The position numbers and the translations under genes are program-made. Positions 17,784 to 26,318 of a stretch of 64,000 nucleotides of DNA are shown piece by piece; the stretch's first letter is position 1, and each line of letters opens with the position of its first letter. The notes below the pieces were generated by a model. It ran no database searches. It saw only the letters and a program-made list of their open reading frames with translations, and had not been told where the DNA came from. This DNA comes from Thermoplasmatales archaeon (lineage in GTDB: Archaea; Thermoplasmatota; Thermoplasmata; Methanomassiliicoccales; Methanomethylophilaceae): contig JAAYNL010000016.1 in the NCBI GenBank assembly GCA_012520845.1, positions 1 to 64,000 on the forward strand, written 5' to 3'.

Positions 17784-19415
17784 TTAGGCCGGCGCGAGCG
17801 CCGCTTCCTCCCCTCCGCCCCTCGCGTCCACGGCCGCCCCGACCAGGAGCGCCGCGACGGACAGCGGCAGGGATACCACCAACGGGTCGACGAAGACGAG
17901 CTTCCCCAGCGCCAGCGTGGGCGTGCCGAAGACCAGTTCGCACAGGCCGATCATCGGGGCTATGCCGATGTTGACGAAGAAAGCCCACGCCGCCCAGACC
18001 ACGGAGCCGACGATTATGCTGGCCGCCGGCCCCTTTAGCCCAGGGTCCTTCGAGAACAGGGAGTAGGCGTAGCTCGGCAGCAGCGTCGCCGCCGTGAGGC
18101 CCATGAATATGGAGGTTGCCTTGGCGATTATGTCGCCGGGCATCGCGAACGCCAGCACCACTACGACCACCATCATGACCATGGTGGTGATTCTGTTTGC
18201 CCTGAGGGACTTCATGCTCCCCGTGACGGTCTTCTCGCCTGATACCTGGCTCCATAGGTCGTAGCCGCCGGAGGCCCCCATGGTGTGCAGCAGCGCCGCC
18301 AAGGTCGAGAGGGATGCCGACAGGATGGCCAGGACGAACACGGCGACGAACACGTCCCCCATGAAGACGCCGTCGAACAGCGAGTTCACGAACGTCGGTA
18401 TTATCATGTCCACGTTGTCGCAGTGCACCACGGAAATCTCCCCGAACTCCCTGTAGAAGTACAGGTTGGTCATGGCGCCCACGGTGTACGCCACGCCGAC
18501 GATCGACAGCATGAACAGCGCCCCGATCGCCAGGGACCTGTTCAGGACGCGGTCGTCCTTGGCGGACATGAAACGCACGACGAGTTGCGGTTGGGACAGG
18601 GCGCCGATCCCCACCCCCAAAAGGAACGTGGTGACCATCGTCAGCCAGACTTCGGAGCCGAAGGTCGAGAACGCGGTCCAGCCGTTCATGCCGCCGTCCA
18701 TGAGCTTCGTGGCCGCGGCGTGGTTCGGGTCGCCGGGGTTGGTCGTGATCGACGCCCAGAGATCGGCGAGGGCCAGGTTCGTCCCGGTGAAGCCGTCGAG
18801 GACGTAAAAGGTGAATACCCCGAGGACGATCATGCCTGCCAGCATGACCGCCGCCTGAAGCGCGTCGTTGTACATCACGGCCACGATGCCGCCGTAGGTG
18901 ACGTACACCGCGACGATGGCGGCGAAGATCAGCAGGGCGACGTTCTTGTCTATGCCCACGGCGGCGCCGAGGAAGTTCGTGCCGCCGAGCATCACGGCGG
19001 CGCAGTACACGGGCATGCCGACGAGGATGATCATGGCGGAGAGCGTCCTTATCATCGGCGACTTCAGCCTTTTCCCGAGGAAATCGGAGAACGTGAACGC
19101 CCCCAGGTCCTTACTGAGACGCCTGGTCCTCTTGCCGAAGACCAGGAAGGCCACCACCAGGCCGACGAACAGGTTCAGGAAGACCAGCCATATCATGGAT
19201 AGCCCGTACTTTGCGGCCTGGCCGCCGAAGCCCACGACGGCGGAGGCGCTCAGGAACGTGGCGCCGTAGGACAGGGCGATTATGACGGGCCCAGACTTTT
19301 CCTTGTTTATGAGGAACTGCCCGCCGTCCCTGGTGTGCCTGTACCCGTACCAACCGAGCAACAGGGTGGCGGCCACGAAAACCGCCGCTATCGATAAGAA
19401 GACTATCGGGTCCAA
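17784..19415 (-). CDS. Sodium:solute symporter family (SSS) transporter
   Basis: 543 residues with about 13 transmembrane helices. N-terminal LLLGWYGYRHTRDGGQFLI, then KSGPVIIALSYGATFLSASA and QPQLVVRFMSAKDDR are typical of SSS permeases that import organic acids, pantothenate or amino acids with Na+. The start is a TTG at 19415, directly following the TGA of the 36-residue accessory gene, so translation is coupled. The operator at 19541-19557 is shared with the convergent PaaK gene, suggesting an aryl or short-chain acid substrate (inference). Confidence 0.88.
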   Translation of the reverse strand: MDPIVFLSIAAVFVAATLLLGWYGYRHTRDGGQFLINKEKSGPVIIALSYGATFLSASAVVGFGGQAAKYGLSMIWLVFLNLFVGLVVAFLVFGKRTRRLSKDLGAFTFSDFLGKRLKSPMIRTLSAMIILVGMPVYCAAVMLGGTNFLGAAVGIDKNVALLIFAAIVAVYVTYGGIVAVMYNDALQAAVMLAGMIVLGVFTFYVLDGFTGTNLALADLWASITTNPGDPNHAAATKLMDGGMNGWTAFSTFGSEVWLTMVTTFLLGVGIGALSQPQLVVRFMSAKDDRVLNRSLAIGALFMLSIVGVAYTVGAMTNLYFYREFGEISVVHCDNVDMIIPTFVNSLFDGVFMGDVFVAVFVLAILSASLSTLAALLHTMGASGGYDLWSQVSGEKTVTGSMKSLRANRITTMVMMVVVVVLAFAMPGDIIAKATSIFMGLTAATLLPSYAYSLFSKDPGLKGPAASIIVGSVVWAAWAFFVNIGIAPMIGLCELVFGTPTLALGKLVFVDPLVVSLPLSVAALLVGAAVDARGGGEEAALAPA

Positions 19416-19526
19416 TCACTCGCCCCCGTCGTCCCTGTGCAGCCAACCGTATACGCATAGGAACGCCACGGTGGCGAGGGTTGCCACGTACCCCATCCAA
19501 ACCCAAGGGTCTCCGATTCCGAACAT
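19416..19526 (-). CDS. Symporter small accessory protein
   Basis: 36 residues, starting MFGIGDPWVWMGYVATLATV and ending in a charged tail, with one membrane helix. This matches the very short proteins annotated as symporter small accessory protein that precede SSS permease genes in archaea and bacteria. The frame is open further upstream to a GTG, but that region contains the promoter and operator, so the ATG at 19526 is chosen. Its TGA abuts the TTG start of the permease. Confidence 0.75.
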   Translation of the reverse strand: MFGIGDPWVWMGYVATLATVAFLCVYGWLHRDDGGE

Positions 19527-19540
19527 GCTATCACTGCAAT

Positions 19541-19557
19541 GTGCTAACACATAGCAC
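19541..19557. promoter_or_regulatory. 17-bp palindromic operator of the symporter operon
   Basis: GTGCTAACACATAGCAC, identical arms to the site at 16320-16336. On the minus strand a TATATAT box (about 19582-19589) predicts initiation near 19560, placing the operator immediately downstream of the start, the same geometry as at paaK. Confidence 0.75.
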
Positions 19558-19648
19558 ACCAACCATCCGATTATTGAACCGATATATAATACATGCCGAC
19601 GGTTCAATCGGCGTGAAAGGGGTTTTGCGTCCCGGAATTTACGAGTTG

Positions 19649-19655
19649 TTAAATA
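19649..19655 (+). promoter_or_regulatory. TATA box of the SRP RNA gene
   Basis: TTAAATA centred about 25 bases upstream of the predicted 5' end of the SRP RNA (19676), the standard archaeal spacing. Confidence 0.6.
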
Positions 19656-19675
19656 CGGTCCGTGGAATCGCACCC

Positions 19676-19985
19676 CGTTGGGCTTGACCGGGATGCTCGG
19701 CGTATCCTGCTATCCGAAACCGCCGTTACGCGGAGGTGACAGCAGGGGGCGGGGCTTTTCGGAAAGGACGGGCCCACATAGCGACTATGAAGCCTCGTCT
19801 CGCGGGATCGGTGTTTGCGCCGTAGGCATCCGGAGGGATGCCGAAAGCCCATTAACCGGGGGGACCGGGTCAGGCCCTGACGGGAGCAGCCTTACCCCGG
19901 ACTACCGAAGTTCGCGGGGAAGCGGGGCCGAGAAGCGAAATGGCAAACCCGTCCCGGAAGAGGCCTCCACCCCTGCGGCCCAACG
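19676..19985 (+). ncRNA. ffs: Signal recognition particle RNA (7S RNA)
   Basis: About 310 nt, the archaeal length. The 5' end CGTTGGGC (19676-19683) pairs perfectly with GCCCAACG (19978-19985) as helix 1. The 5' domain CTCGGCGTATCCTGCTATCC and GAAACCGCCG fit the Alu-domain loops, and the S-domain helix 8 core GGTCAGGCCCTGACGGGAGC followed by AGCC is the universal SRP54-binding signature. It binds SRP19/SRP54 to target nascent membrane proteins. The ends are set by helix 1 and may be off by a few bases. Confidence 0.92.
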
Positions 19986-19986
19986 C

Positions 19987-20970
19987 TCACGCCTTTTTCT
20001 TGTACGGGCCGCAGCCCGTGATTATGTCGCTGCCGAAATCGAACAGCACGGCCTCGCCGGTCGCGTTTCTGATGCGGAGGGTGTTCCCCCCCTCCACCCG
20101 GCCGACCTTTGCGCAGGCCACTCCGACGCCCTCGAAAAGCTCGATCAGGCGCCCCGTGTTCGACGGGTCGCAGGTAAGGACGAATCCGTAGCCCATGTAG
20201 GCCAGCAGCCATTGGATCAGGTCGACCCCCTCGGGCCTTGGGATCGCGTCGATGTCGACGACCGCCCCCTTGTCCGAGGATTCGAGCAGCATCCCCAGCG
20301 TGCCGAGGCACCCCGGGTTGCTCATGTCCTTCGCGGCCGTGACGATGCGTTCCGCGGCCACCCGGGCCATCAGCCCAATCTGCTCCTGGACGACCGAATC
20401 CTCCTTCCTGCTGGTGGTGTCGTACGCATAGGGCAGGTGGGACGGGAAAAACCCGTCCAGGTCCATGGCGAACACCACGTCGTCGCCGACCCGGGCGGTG
20501 TTGCTGCGGATTATGTCGCCCTTGGGCACGAAACCGACGATGGAGACGTCTATGGCCTGGTATTTGCAGTCCGGGTGGGTGTGCCCGCCCACAACGGGGA
20601 CGTTGAACTTCTTTACCGCCCTGCCCATGCCCCTCATGACCTGGCAGCAGACCTTGTGGTCCTTCACCGACATGACGTCCACCATGCCCAGCGGCTTGCC
20701 GCCCATGGCGGCGATGTCGCTGACGTTGACGAGGATGGCGAAGTACCCGGCGTAGAAGGGGTCGCTGTTCAGGAGGGATTCCATAATCCCGTCCGCCGCG
20801 AACAGGAGGTAGCCGTCCTTGAACTCGATGGCGGCGGCGTCCTCGCCGAGGGAGGCGGCGACGTTGGGGAAACCGTCCAGGGGAAGGTATTTCACCACGT
20901 CGCGGATCACGTTCTTCCTGGTGACCCCGGGGTAAGACCTGATGGTTTTGACGATTTCCCCCAAATCCAT
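19987..20970 (-). CDS. Methanogenesis marker 2 protein (AIR synthase-related)
   Basis: 327 residues of the PurM/SelD-like superfamily. The N-terminal ATP-binding segment ASLGEDAAAIEFKDGYLLFA, NVSDIAAMGGKP, VVGGHTHPD and KDMSNPGCLGTLGMLLE match methanogenesis marker protein 2 (TIGR03267), present in essentially all methanogens. Its reaction is not established; AIR-synthase relatives use ATP to activate amide or selenide substrates. This gene is the clearest methanogen indicator in the window. It ends one base after the SRP RNA on the opposite strand. Confidence 0.9.
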   Translation of the reverse strand: MDLGEIVKTIRSYPGVTRKNVIRDVVKYLPLDGFPNVAASLGEDAAAIEFKDGYLLFAADGIMESLLNSDPFYAGYFAILVNVSDIAAMGGKPLGMVDVMSVKDHKVCCQVMRGMGRAVKKFNVPVVGGHTHPDCKYQAIDVSIVGFVPKGDIIRSNTARVGDDVVFAMDLDGFFPSHLPYAYDTTSRKEDSVVQEQIGLMARVAAERIVTAAKDMSNPGCLGTLGMLLESSDKGAVVDIDAIPRPEGVDLIQWLLAYMGYGFVLTCDPSNTGRLIELFEGVGVACAKVGRVEGGNTLRIRNATGEAVLFDFGSDIITGCGPYKKKA

Positions 20971-21009
20971 ATCGGACGTAACCCCCTTCCCAGTTAAATA
21001 CTGTGGGTA

Positions 21010-21576
21010 TCAGAATGTCAGGCGGGTCTGCCTGGTTTCCAAGACCAGGTATCGGGACTCCTTCGCCTCGAGGACTATGTCCGCGAGGACCTCGGCGTAT
21101 TCCGCCTCGTACTCCGCCTCGGGGTGGACGGCCACGTTCGTCGGGACCACGTTGCCCGCCCTCCTCAGCACCCTGCGGCATTCCCCGACCTCGTATTCCG
21201 AGGCCTTCCTGCCTATCGGCCTGTTGACCCCCGCCTGCTTGAGCTCCGAGTCGAATATGGGCCTTTTCAGGAGTTTGTACAGCGTATACAGTATGAGCTC
21301 GTCGGCGTCGTCCGACAGTTTGCGCGCGGACTTCTCCACGCTCTCGTAGATGTTGTCGGGCAACGACCTGATCGGTTGGTAGATTTTCGCCGGCGGTATT
21401 TCCCGCTCCCTCAAGTAGTTCAGGTCGGCCAACGCCCTGAGGTACCCCGTCAGGATCAAACGGTGCAATTTCACGTTCTTCCCCTCGAGCTCCTTGGATA
21501 GGGCGCTGATGGATTTCCCGTCCTTGCCGAGGCAATCCATGACGAGCCTGTTGAAGTCTTTCTCGGGATTGTACAT
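21010..21576 (-). CDS. Winged-helix-like candidate regulator divergent from nrdD
   Basis: 188 residues, unrecognised family. The first 70 residues (KDFNRLVMDCLGKDGKSISA, LSKELEGKNVKLHRLILTGY, LRALADLNYLRERE) look like a winged helix; the rest is helical with many acidic residues. The ATG at 21576 (MYNPEKDF) is preferred to an upstream in-frame start because the operator-like repeat at 21585-21603 lies in between. Since that repeat recurs before nrdD, this gene is a candidate autoregulated controller of anaerobic ribonucleotide reduction (inference). Confidence 0.55.
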   Translation of the reverse strand: MYNPEKDFNRLVMDCLGKDGKSISALSKELEGKNVKLHRLILTGYLRALADLNYLREREIPPAKIYQPIRSLPDNIYESVEKSARKLSDDADELILYTLYKLLKRPIFDSELKQAGVNRPIGRKASEYEVGECRRVLRRAGNVVPTNVAVHPEAEYEAEYAEVLADIVLEAKESRYLVLETRQTRLTF

Positions 21577-21584
21577 ACTGAAAC

Positions 21585-21603
21585 CTGGTAACAAATCTGA
21601 TAA
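21585..21603. promoter_or_regulatory. CTGRTAA direct-repeat operator, copy near the regulator gene
   Basis: CTGGTAACAAATCTGATAA: two CTGRTAA units at a 12-base period, ending 9 bases upstream of the ATG of the candidate regulator. It is identical to 21843-21861 except for one base. Confidence 0.65.
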
Positions 21604-21830
21604 CTTAAAGATTTCCGAGACTGGCCTAGCATCGGGCAGTTGGTTTTTAAAAGGGCCGGGCATCATTTGTGCACGCTCGGTTTCGGGCGTTCCGACGACG
21701 CCGCCGACACGGGCGGCGAAACGTGCCGCAAGCCATGGAAAAAACGATATACGAAATTATATGAAAATATTACTAAATGATTCCGATTTTGTGATTAACG
21801 GTTGTTAAAAAATATACTGGGTATAAAAGG

Positions 21831-21861
21831 TTGGTAATTAATCTGGTAACAAAACTGATAA
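21831..21861. promoter_or_regulatory. CTGRTAA direct-repeat operator, nrdD copy (three units)
   Basis: TTGGTAA (21831), CTGGTAA (21843) and CTGATAA (21855) recur exactly every 12 bases. The last 19 bases match the element at 21585-21603 with one mismatch. It lies 8-40 bases downstream of the TATAAAAG box and about 45 bases upstream of the CTTTATATC box, so it could block or activate nrdD transcription. Confidence 0.65.
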
Positions 21862-21962
21862 TTAACATTGCTTAATGTTTTACCACATCTAGTTCAGAAA
21901 TCCCTTTATATCCTGTGGCAAATGGAGAATGTACCAACGGAAGAGCGATGGGGTGTTTACTC

Positions 21963-24059
21963 ATGGAAACGACTGTAAATCTGAAAAACGTAACCGGGTC
22001 CGAGAACGAGTCCACGGAGATCGGCCTCTTTGTGAGGACCTCCGGCGAGGAACTCAGGAAGTGGGATAAGAAAGAGATATTCGATGCGCTCGTACGCGAG
22101 ACGGACATCGACCACGGCATTGCGAACATCGTCGCCACGGAAGTGGAGAAGATGGTGTCCAAACTCAACGTGGATTTCATCAGCGGCCCCCTGATCAGGG
22201 AACTGACCAACGCCAAGCTTATGGAATACGGTCTCGAGAACATCCGCAAGCAGCATACCCGTCTCGGCACGCCCATTTACGACGCCCGGGAAATCATCAT
22301 GTCCCCCAACAAGGAGAACGCCAACGTTCCCCACGGGCCCGAGGCGACCAACCTCACCCTTGCCGAGAACATCAAGAAGGAGTTCGCCCTCCTCGAGGTG
22401 TTCAGCCCGGAAATCGCTGACGCCCACATGAGCGGCGTGTTCCACCTCCACGACCTAGGTATGATCGACAGGCCTTACTGCAGCGGCCAGTCCATTGAGT
22501 ACGTCAAGAGGTATGGCCTCAACCTCCCCAACGCCCTTTCCATCGCCAGGCCCGCCAAGCACCCCGAGGTGCTGATAGAACAGGTAATAAAGTTCTCCGC
22601 CGCCCTCCAGGGCCACTTCGCCGGGGCAATCGGTTGGGACGCGTTCAACGTCTTCCTCGCCCCCTACCTCGTGGGCGTCGACGACGTCAGGATGAAGCAA
22701 CTCGCCCAGATCCTTATCTATGAGTTTGCCCAGCAGGCCGTCGCCCGCGGCGGCCAGTCCATCTTCAGCGACGTCAACATCTATTGGGAGGTGCCGGACC
22801 ACTTCGCCGACGTGCCCGCCATCGGGCCCGGCGGCGAGTTCACCGGCAAGAACTACGGCGACTACGAGAAGGAATCCCAGGCCTTCGCCAACGCCCTCAT
22901 AGACGTGTACCTCGAGGGCGACGCGATGGGCAGGCCCTTCTTCTTCCCCAAACCCGACGTCCACATCACCGAGAAGTTCTTCAAGACGGAGGGCCACGAG
23001 GAGTTCCTCTACAAGCTCTGCAAACTGGCCTCGGAAATGGGCAACACCTACTTCGTCTTCGACCGCGGGGACACCGCCAGGATATCCGAGTGCTGCCGCA
23101 TGGCGATCAACCTTGACGCCGAGGACCTCGAGATGGCCAAGCACCCATGGAAGATGAGGTTCTCCGCCCTGCAGAACATCACCATCAACCTGCCCAGGGT
23201 CGCCTACGAATCCAACCACGACGACGAGACCCTGTTCGCCAGGATAACCGAGCTGATGAACCTGGCCGCCGAGGCCCACATCCAGAAGAGGGATTTCATC
23301 AGGGCGCTGCTCGACATGGGCGACCACGGCCCCCTGTCCCTGCTGACCATGGACCTGGACGGGGAACCCTACTTCAACCTCGACAGGTCCAGGTACCTGA
23401 TGGGGCTGCTCGGCCTCAACGAGCTGGTGCAATACCACAAAGGGCAGGAAATCCACGAATCCAGGGAGGCCCAGATGTTCGCCCTCAAGGTCATCGCCTA
23501 CATGAAGAAGGAATGCGACAGGCTCAGCAAGGAAACGGGGCTCAAAATCGCGCTGGAGCAGACCCCCGCCGAATCCACGGCATACAGGTTCGCCAGGCTC
23601 GACCTCAAGGACTTCCCCGAGGAGGCCGGCGGCGTCGTTAAGGGGCACAGGCTGACGGACGAGGTGTACTACACCAACTCCACCTACCTTAACGTCCAGG
23701 CGCCCATCAGCCCCATAGAGCGTATAAAGATCGAGGGCAAGTTCCACCCCCTGATAGAGGCTGGCGCCCTCTCCCACATCTGGCTGGGCGAGTCCAAGCC
23801 GTCCCCCGAAAGCATAGCGGCCTTCGTGGTCAAGACCTTCAGGAACACCCAGAACACCCAGATCGCGTTCAGCCCCGAGTTCACCTCCTGCCTCGACTGC
23901 GGGAAGACCACCAGGGGCCTGCTGGAAGCGTGCCCCAAGTGCAAGTCCACCAACATCGAGGGGATAACCAGGGTCACCGGGTTCTTCTCCAAGATTTCCG
24001 GCTGGAACAAGGGCAAGAGGGGCGAGCTCAAGGACAGGGACAAGGGACGCGCCTTCTGA
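21963..24059 (+). CDS. nrdD: Anaerobic (class III) ribonucleoside-triphosphate reductase
   Basis: 698 residues. It makes deoxynucleotides from NTPs with a glycyl radical. Visible signatures are HLHDLGMIDRPYCSGQSIEY, EFAQQAVARGGQSIFSDVNI, ISECCRMAINL, the C-terminal zinc ribbon CLDC-x11-CPKC (about residues 643-661) and RVTGFF near residue 670 with the radical glycine. The start at 21963 is chosen for its GGGGTG site; an ATG at 21948 is possible. It lacks a long N-terminal ATP-cone. No nrdG activase gene adjoins it, so activation must come from elsewhere in the genome. Confidence 0.95.
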   Translation: METTVNLKNVTGSENESTEIGLFVRTSGEELRKWDKKEIFDALVRETDIDHGIANIVATEVEKMVSKLNVDFISGPLIRELTNAKLMEYGLENIRKQHTRLGTPIYDAREIIMSPNKENANVPHGPEATNLTLAENIKKEFALLEVFSPEIADAHMSGVFHLHDLGMIDRPYCSGQSIEYVKRYGLNLPNALSIARPAKHPEVLIEQVIKFSAALQGHFAGAIGWDAFNVFLAPYLVGVDDVRMKQLAQILIYEFAQQAVARGGQSIFSDVNIYWEVPDHFADVPAIGPGGEFTGKNYGDYEKESQAFANALIDVYLEGDAMGRPFFFPKPDVHITEKFFKTEGHEEFLYKLCKLASEMGNTYFVFDRGDTARISECCRMAINLDAEDLEMAKHPWKMRFSALQNITINLPRVAYESNHDDETLFARITELMNLAAEAHIQKRDFIRALLDMGDHGPLSLLTMDLDGEPYFNLDRSRYLMGLLGLNELVQYHKGQEIHESREAQMFALKVIAYMKKECDRLSKETGLKIALEQTPAESTAYRFARLDLKDFPEEAGGVVKGHRLTDEVYYTNSTYLNVQAPISPIERIKIEGKFHPLIEAGALSHIWLGESKPSPESIAAFVVKTFRNTQNTQIAFSPEFTSCLDCGKTTRGLLEACPKCKSTNIEGITRVTGFFSKISGWNKGKRGELKDRDKGRAF

Positions 24060-24160
24060 GACTCGAACACCATCCCAAACCCCTTCGCGGTCCCCGCGCG
24101 TTCGGCGGGGACCGCCCACTTACCCATGAATAAATACGGAAACCGCGTTAGGTGGGACCG

Positions 24161-25681
24161 ATGGAGACCATCTACGTCGTCCTCCTCGCGCTCCTGGTAC
24201 TCTACGTGCCCTTCTACCTCTACGTGAGGAAGAGCCCGAAGATGAGGGAACGGGGCATAGTCCCGTACGGCCCGCTGGTCATGTTCAGGACCAAATGGGG
24301 CATAAACGCCATGGGCCGCCTGTCGAGACACAGAAGGTTCTGGCGTTTCTTCGGCCTCCTGTCGAAGATCACGTCCCTGGCCCTGATGATAACCATCGTG
24401 GCGATAATGGCGCTCAACGTCATCGCCCTGCCAAAAGCCATCGGCCGGGAGGGCATCGGCATAGAATACGCGCTGGCCATACCGGGCCTGAACCCCATGC
24501 TGCCTCTGTGGTACGGCATACTCGGCCTGATCGTCGCCATGGCCGTCCACGAACTGGCGCACGGCATACAGGCCAGGGCCAACGACGTCGGCGTCGCATC
24601 GACCGGCTTGCTGTACGGCGTCGTCCCGCTCGGCGCCTTCGTCGAAATGGAACAGGAGGACGTGGAGAAGGCCGGCAGGAGGGAAAGGATGGACCTGTAC
24701 TCCGCCGGGATAACCACCAACCTGATTGCGGCCGTGGCCATATTCGCCCTGATGGCCGGCGCCCTCGGCGGCGGCCTCGTGGCGAACGACGGCGACTGCC
24801 CCGCTATCGTGGCGATGGCGCCGGGCTCCCCGGGGCTCGACGGGGGCATTCCCATAGGCTCGATAATCACCTCGGTAAACGGGACGGCGATCGCGTCGGA
24901 ATCGGATTTCGAAGCCGCCGTCGACCATTATGGGACTTACGCCCTGGGATACAGGGCCAGGGACGGGTCAGGAACCGCCACCCTCAAGATGGGCGTGCTG
25001 ATCCAAAGCGTGGTGCCCGGGAGTCCCGCCTACACGTCTGGCATGAAGGGGGGCACGTTCATCAAGAGCGTCGACGGGGACGGGTTCGGCACCATCGACG
25101 GCTTCAGGGCGGTCATCGCGGATTACTCCCCGGGGGACAAGGACGTCAAGATAGTGACCGTGGATAAGGACGGCGTCGAAGAGACGCATACCATCACCTT
25201 CGCCGAGAAGAACGGCAAGGCGTTCCTTGGCGTCGTCATGACGAACTCCGGTTTCGCCTTCACCACCCCGAACGAGAACCTCCGGGGGGCGATCAACCCC
25301 CTGCACGATTCGGACTCGCTGACGTCCATGGCGACCTCCGCCCTGACGTACCTGGGCGGCCCGTTCAGGGGTTATTCCCCGTTGCCGGAAAGCACGTTCT
25401 GGTGGTACGAATCCCAATGGGTGTCCGACGACGTGTTCTGGATCGCCGTTTCGGCCCTGTTCTGGATATTCTGGCTCAACCTGGTGCTAGGGCTGTCCAA
25501 CGCCCTCCCGGCCGTGCCCTTCGACGGCGGTTTCCTCTTCATGGGCGGCGTCGACTGGATATTGGAAAGGATGGGCGTCGAGGGCGAGGCCCGGGAAAGG
25601 AAGGTGGCCACGGCCGGCTCCATCGCCACCAACGTGTCCCTGCTCGTCCTGATACTGGTGGTCGTCACAATCCTGATTTGA
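24161..25681 (+). CDS. Site-2 protease family (M50) membrane metalloprotease with PDZ domain
   Basis: 506 residues. The zinc motif HELAH lies near residue 130 in a membrane helix, and the second site NALPAVPFDGG near residue 448 supplies the Asp ligand. There are one PDZ-like region and a duplicate between them (about residues 215-360, with GSPAYTSGMKGGTFIKSVDG). Such proteases cleave membrane-embedded regulators or clear signal peptides. ATG 24161 is used because AGGTGGG lies 5 bases upstream. Its 3' end overlaps mptE by 17 bases, convergently. Confidence 0.9.
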   Translation: METIYVVLLALLVLYVPFYLYVRKSPKMRERGIVPYGPLVMFRTKWGINAMGRLSRHRRFWRFFGLLSKITSLALMITIVAIMALNVIALPKAIGREGIGIEYALAIPGLNPMLPLWYGILGLIVAMAVHELAHGIQARANDVGVASTGLLYGVVPLGAFVEMEQEDVEKAGRRERMDLYSAGITTNLIAAVAIFALMAGALGGGLVANDGDCPAIVAMAPGSPGLDGGIPIGSIITSVNGTAIASESDFEAAVDHYGTYALGYRARDGSGTATLKMGVLIQSVVPGSPAYTSGMKGGTFIKSVDGDGFGTIDGFRAVIADYSPGDKDVKIVTVDKDGVEETHTITFAEKNGKAFLGVVMTNSGFAFTTPNENLRGAINPLHDSDSLTSMATSALTYLGGPFRGYSPLPESTFWWYESQWVSDDVFWIAVSALFWIFWLNLVLGLSNALPAVPFDGGFLFMGGVDWILERMGVEGEARERKVATAGSIATNVSLLVLILVVVTILI

Positions 25682-26318
25682 CGTCGATGGCCAACCCCGC
25701 GTCCGCCCTCATCCCTATGATTTTGCGGGCCCAGGCGAGTTTTCTCAGTTTGGAGGGCGTGTCCGGTATCGGGTTGTCGAAGTCGAACCCGGCCAACGTC
25801 ACGCGGGCGGCGCCGAAATGCTCCGCGATGCATACCGCCCGGTCGCCGTCGGTGAACCCGCCGTAATTCCTCAACGCCCCGTGGGGTTCGCCCTGCACCG
25901 TGAGGATGACCTTCCCCTTGAACGACGGGGCGAGTTCCCCGATCAGGCCCATGTTGTCCCCGTGGGCGTGGATGAACGTAAGGGCGCCCTTCGAAGACGC
26001 CTCCACCTGGGCGCCGACGCAGCCGTCGAGGTCCGTGACGACGACGTCTGGGATCACGCCCGCGCCGACGAGGCGTCCGGTGGCGCCTCCCGCCGAAACG
26101 ACGGGGATGCCCTCGGGCAACCCTTCCACCGGGGACCACGCACGGCCGACGACGACCACGTGGGGCCCGAACCTGCCACGGGCCTCGGACTCGTCGCACA
26201 CGTCCAGATGCCGGGCCAGGGAATCCAGCAGACGCCCCGCTTCCGCATCCGCCGACTCGCTGTAGCCCATGTCCGAAAGCACCTCCCGGTAAATCGGGAG
26301 CCACTCGCCCTCATTCAT
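25665..26318 (-). CDS. mptE: 6-hydroxymethyl-7,8-dihydropterin pyrophosphokinase, archaeal MptE type
   Basis: 217 residues. It transfers pyrophosphate from ATP to 6-hydroxymethyl-dihydropterin in tetrahydromethanopterin (or related pterin) biosynthesis. Motifs GGATGRLVGAGVIPDVVVTD, LDG, FIHAHGDN, QGEPHGALRNYGGFTDGDRA and LAGFDFD are those of the DUF115/MptE family. The start overlaps the stop of the DUF373 gene by 8 bases, so the two are coupled; mptE beside DUF373 is a familiar archaeal arrangement. Confidence 0.88.
   Translation of the reverse strand: MNEGEWLPIYREVLSDMGYSESADAEAGRLLDSLARHLDVCDESEARGRFGPHVVVVGRAWSPVEGLPEGIPVVSAGGATGRLVGAGVIPDVVVTDLDGCVGAQVEASSKGALTFIHAHGDNMGLIGELAPSFKGKVILTVQGEPHGALRNYGGFTDGDRAVCIAEHFGAARVTLAGFDFDNPIPDTPSKLRKLAWARKIIGMRADAGLAIDVKSGL

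Larger units (their letters stand above)
21577..21962. promoter_or_regulatory. Divergent regulatory region between the candidate regulator and nrdD
   Basis: 386 bases without a gene. It is AT-rich between 21735 and 21910, unlike its surroundings. It holds TATA-like boxes at about 21822-21829 (TATAAAAG) and 21904-21912 (CTTTATATC) for nrdD, and TTTAAG/TTTTAAAA motifs around 21605-21655 on the other strand. The repeated CTGRTAA elements are listed separately. A GGGGTG ribosome site ends 7 bases before the nrdD ATG at 21963. Confidence 0.6.
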
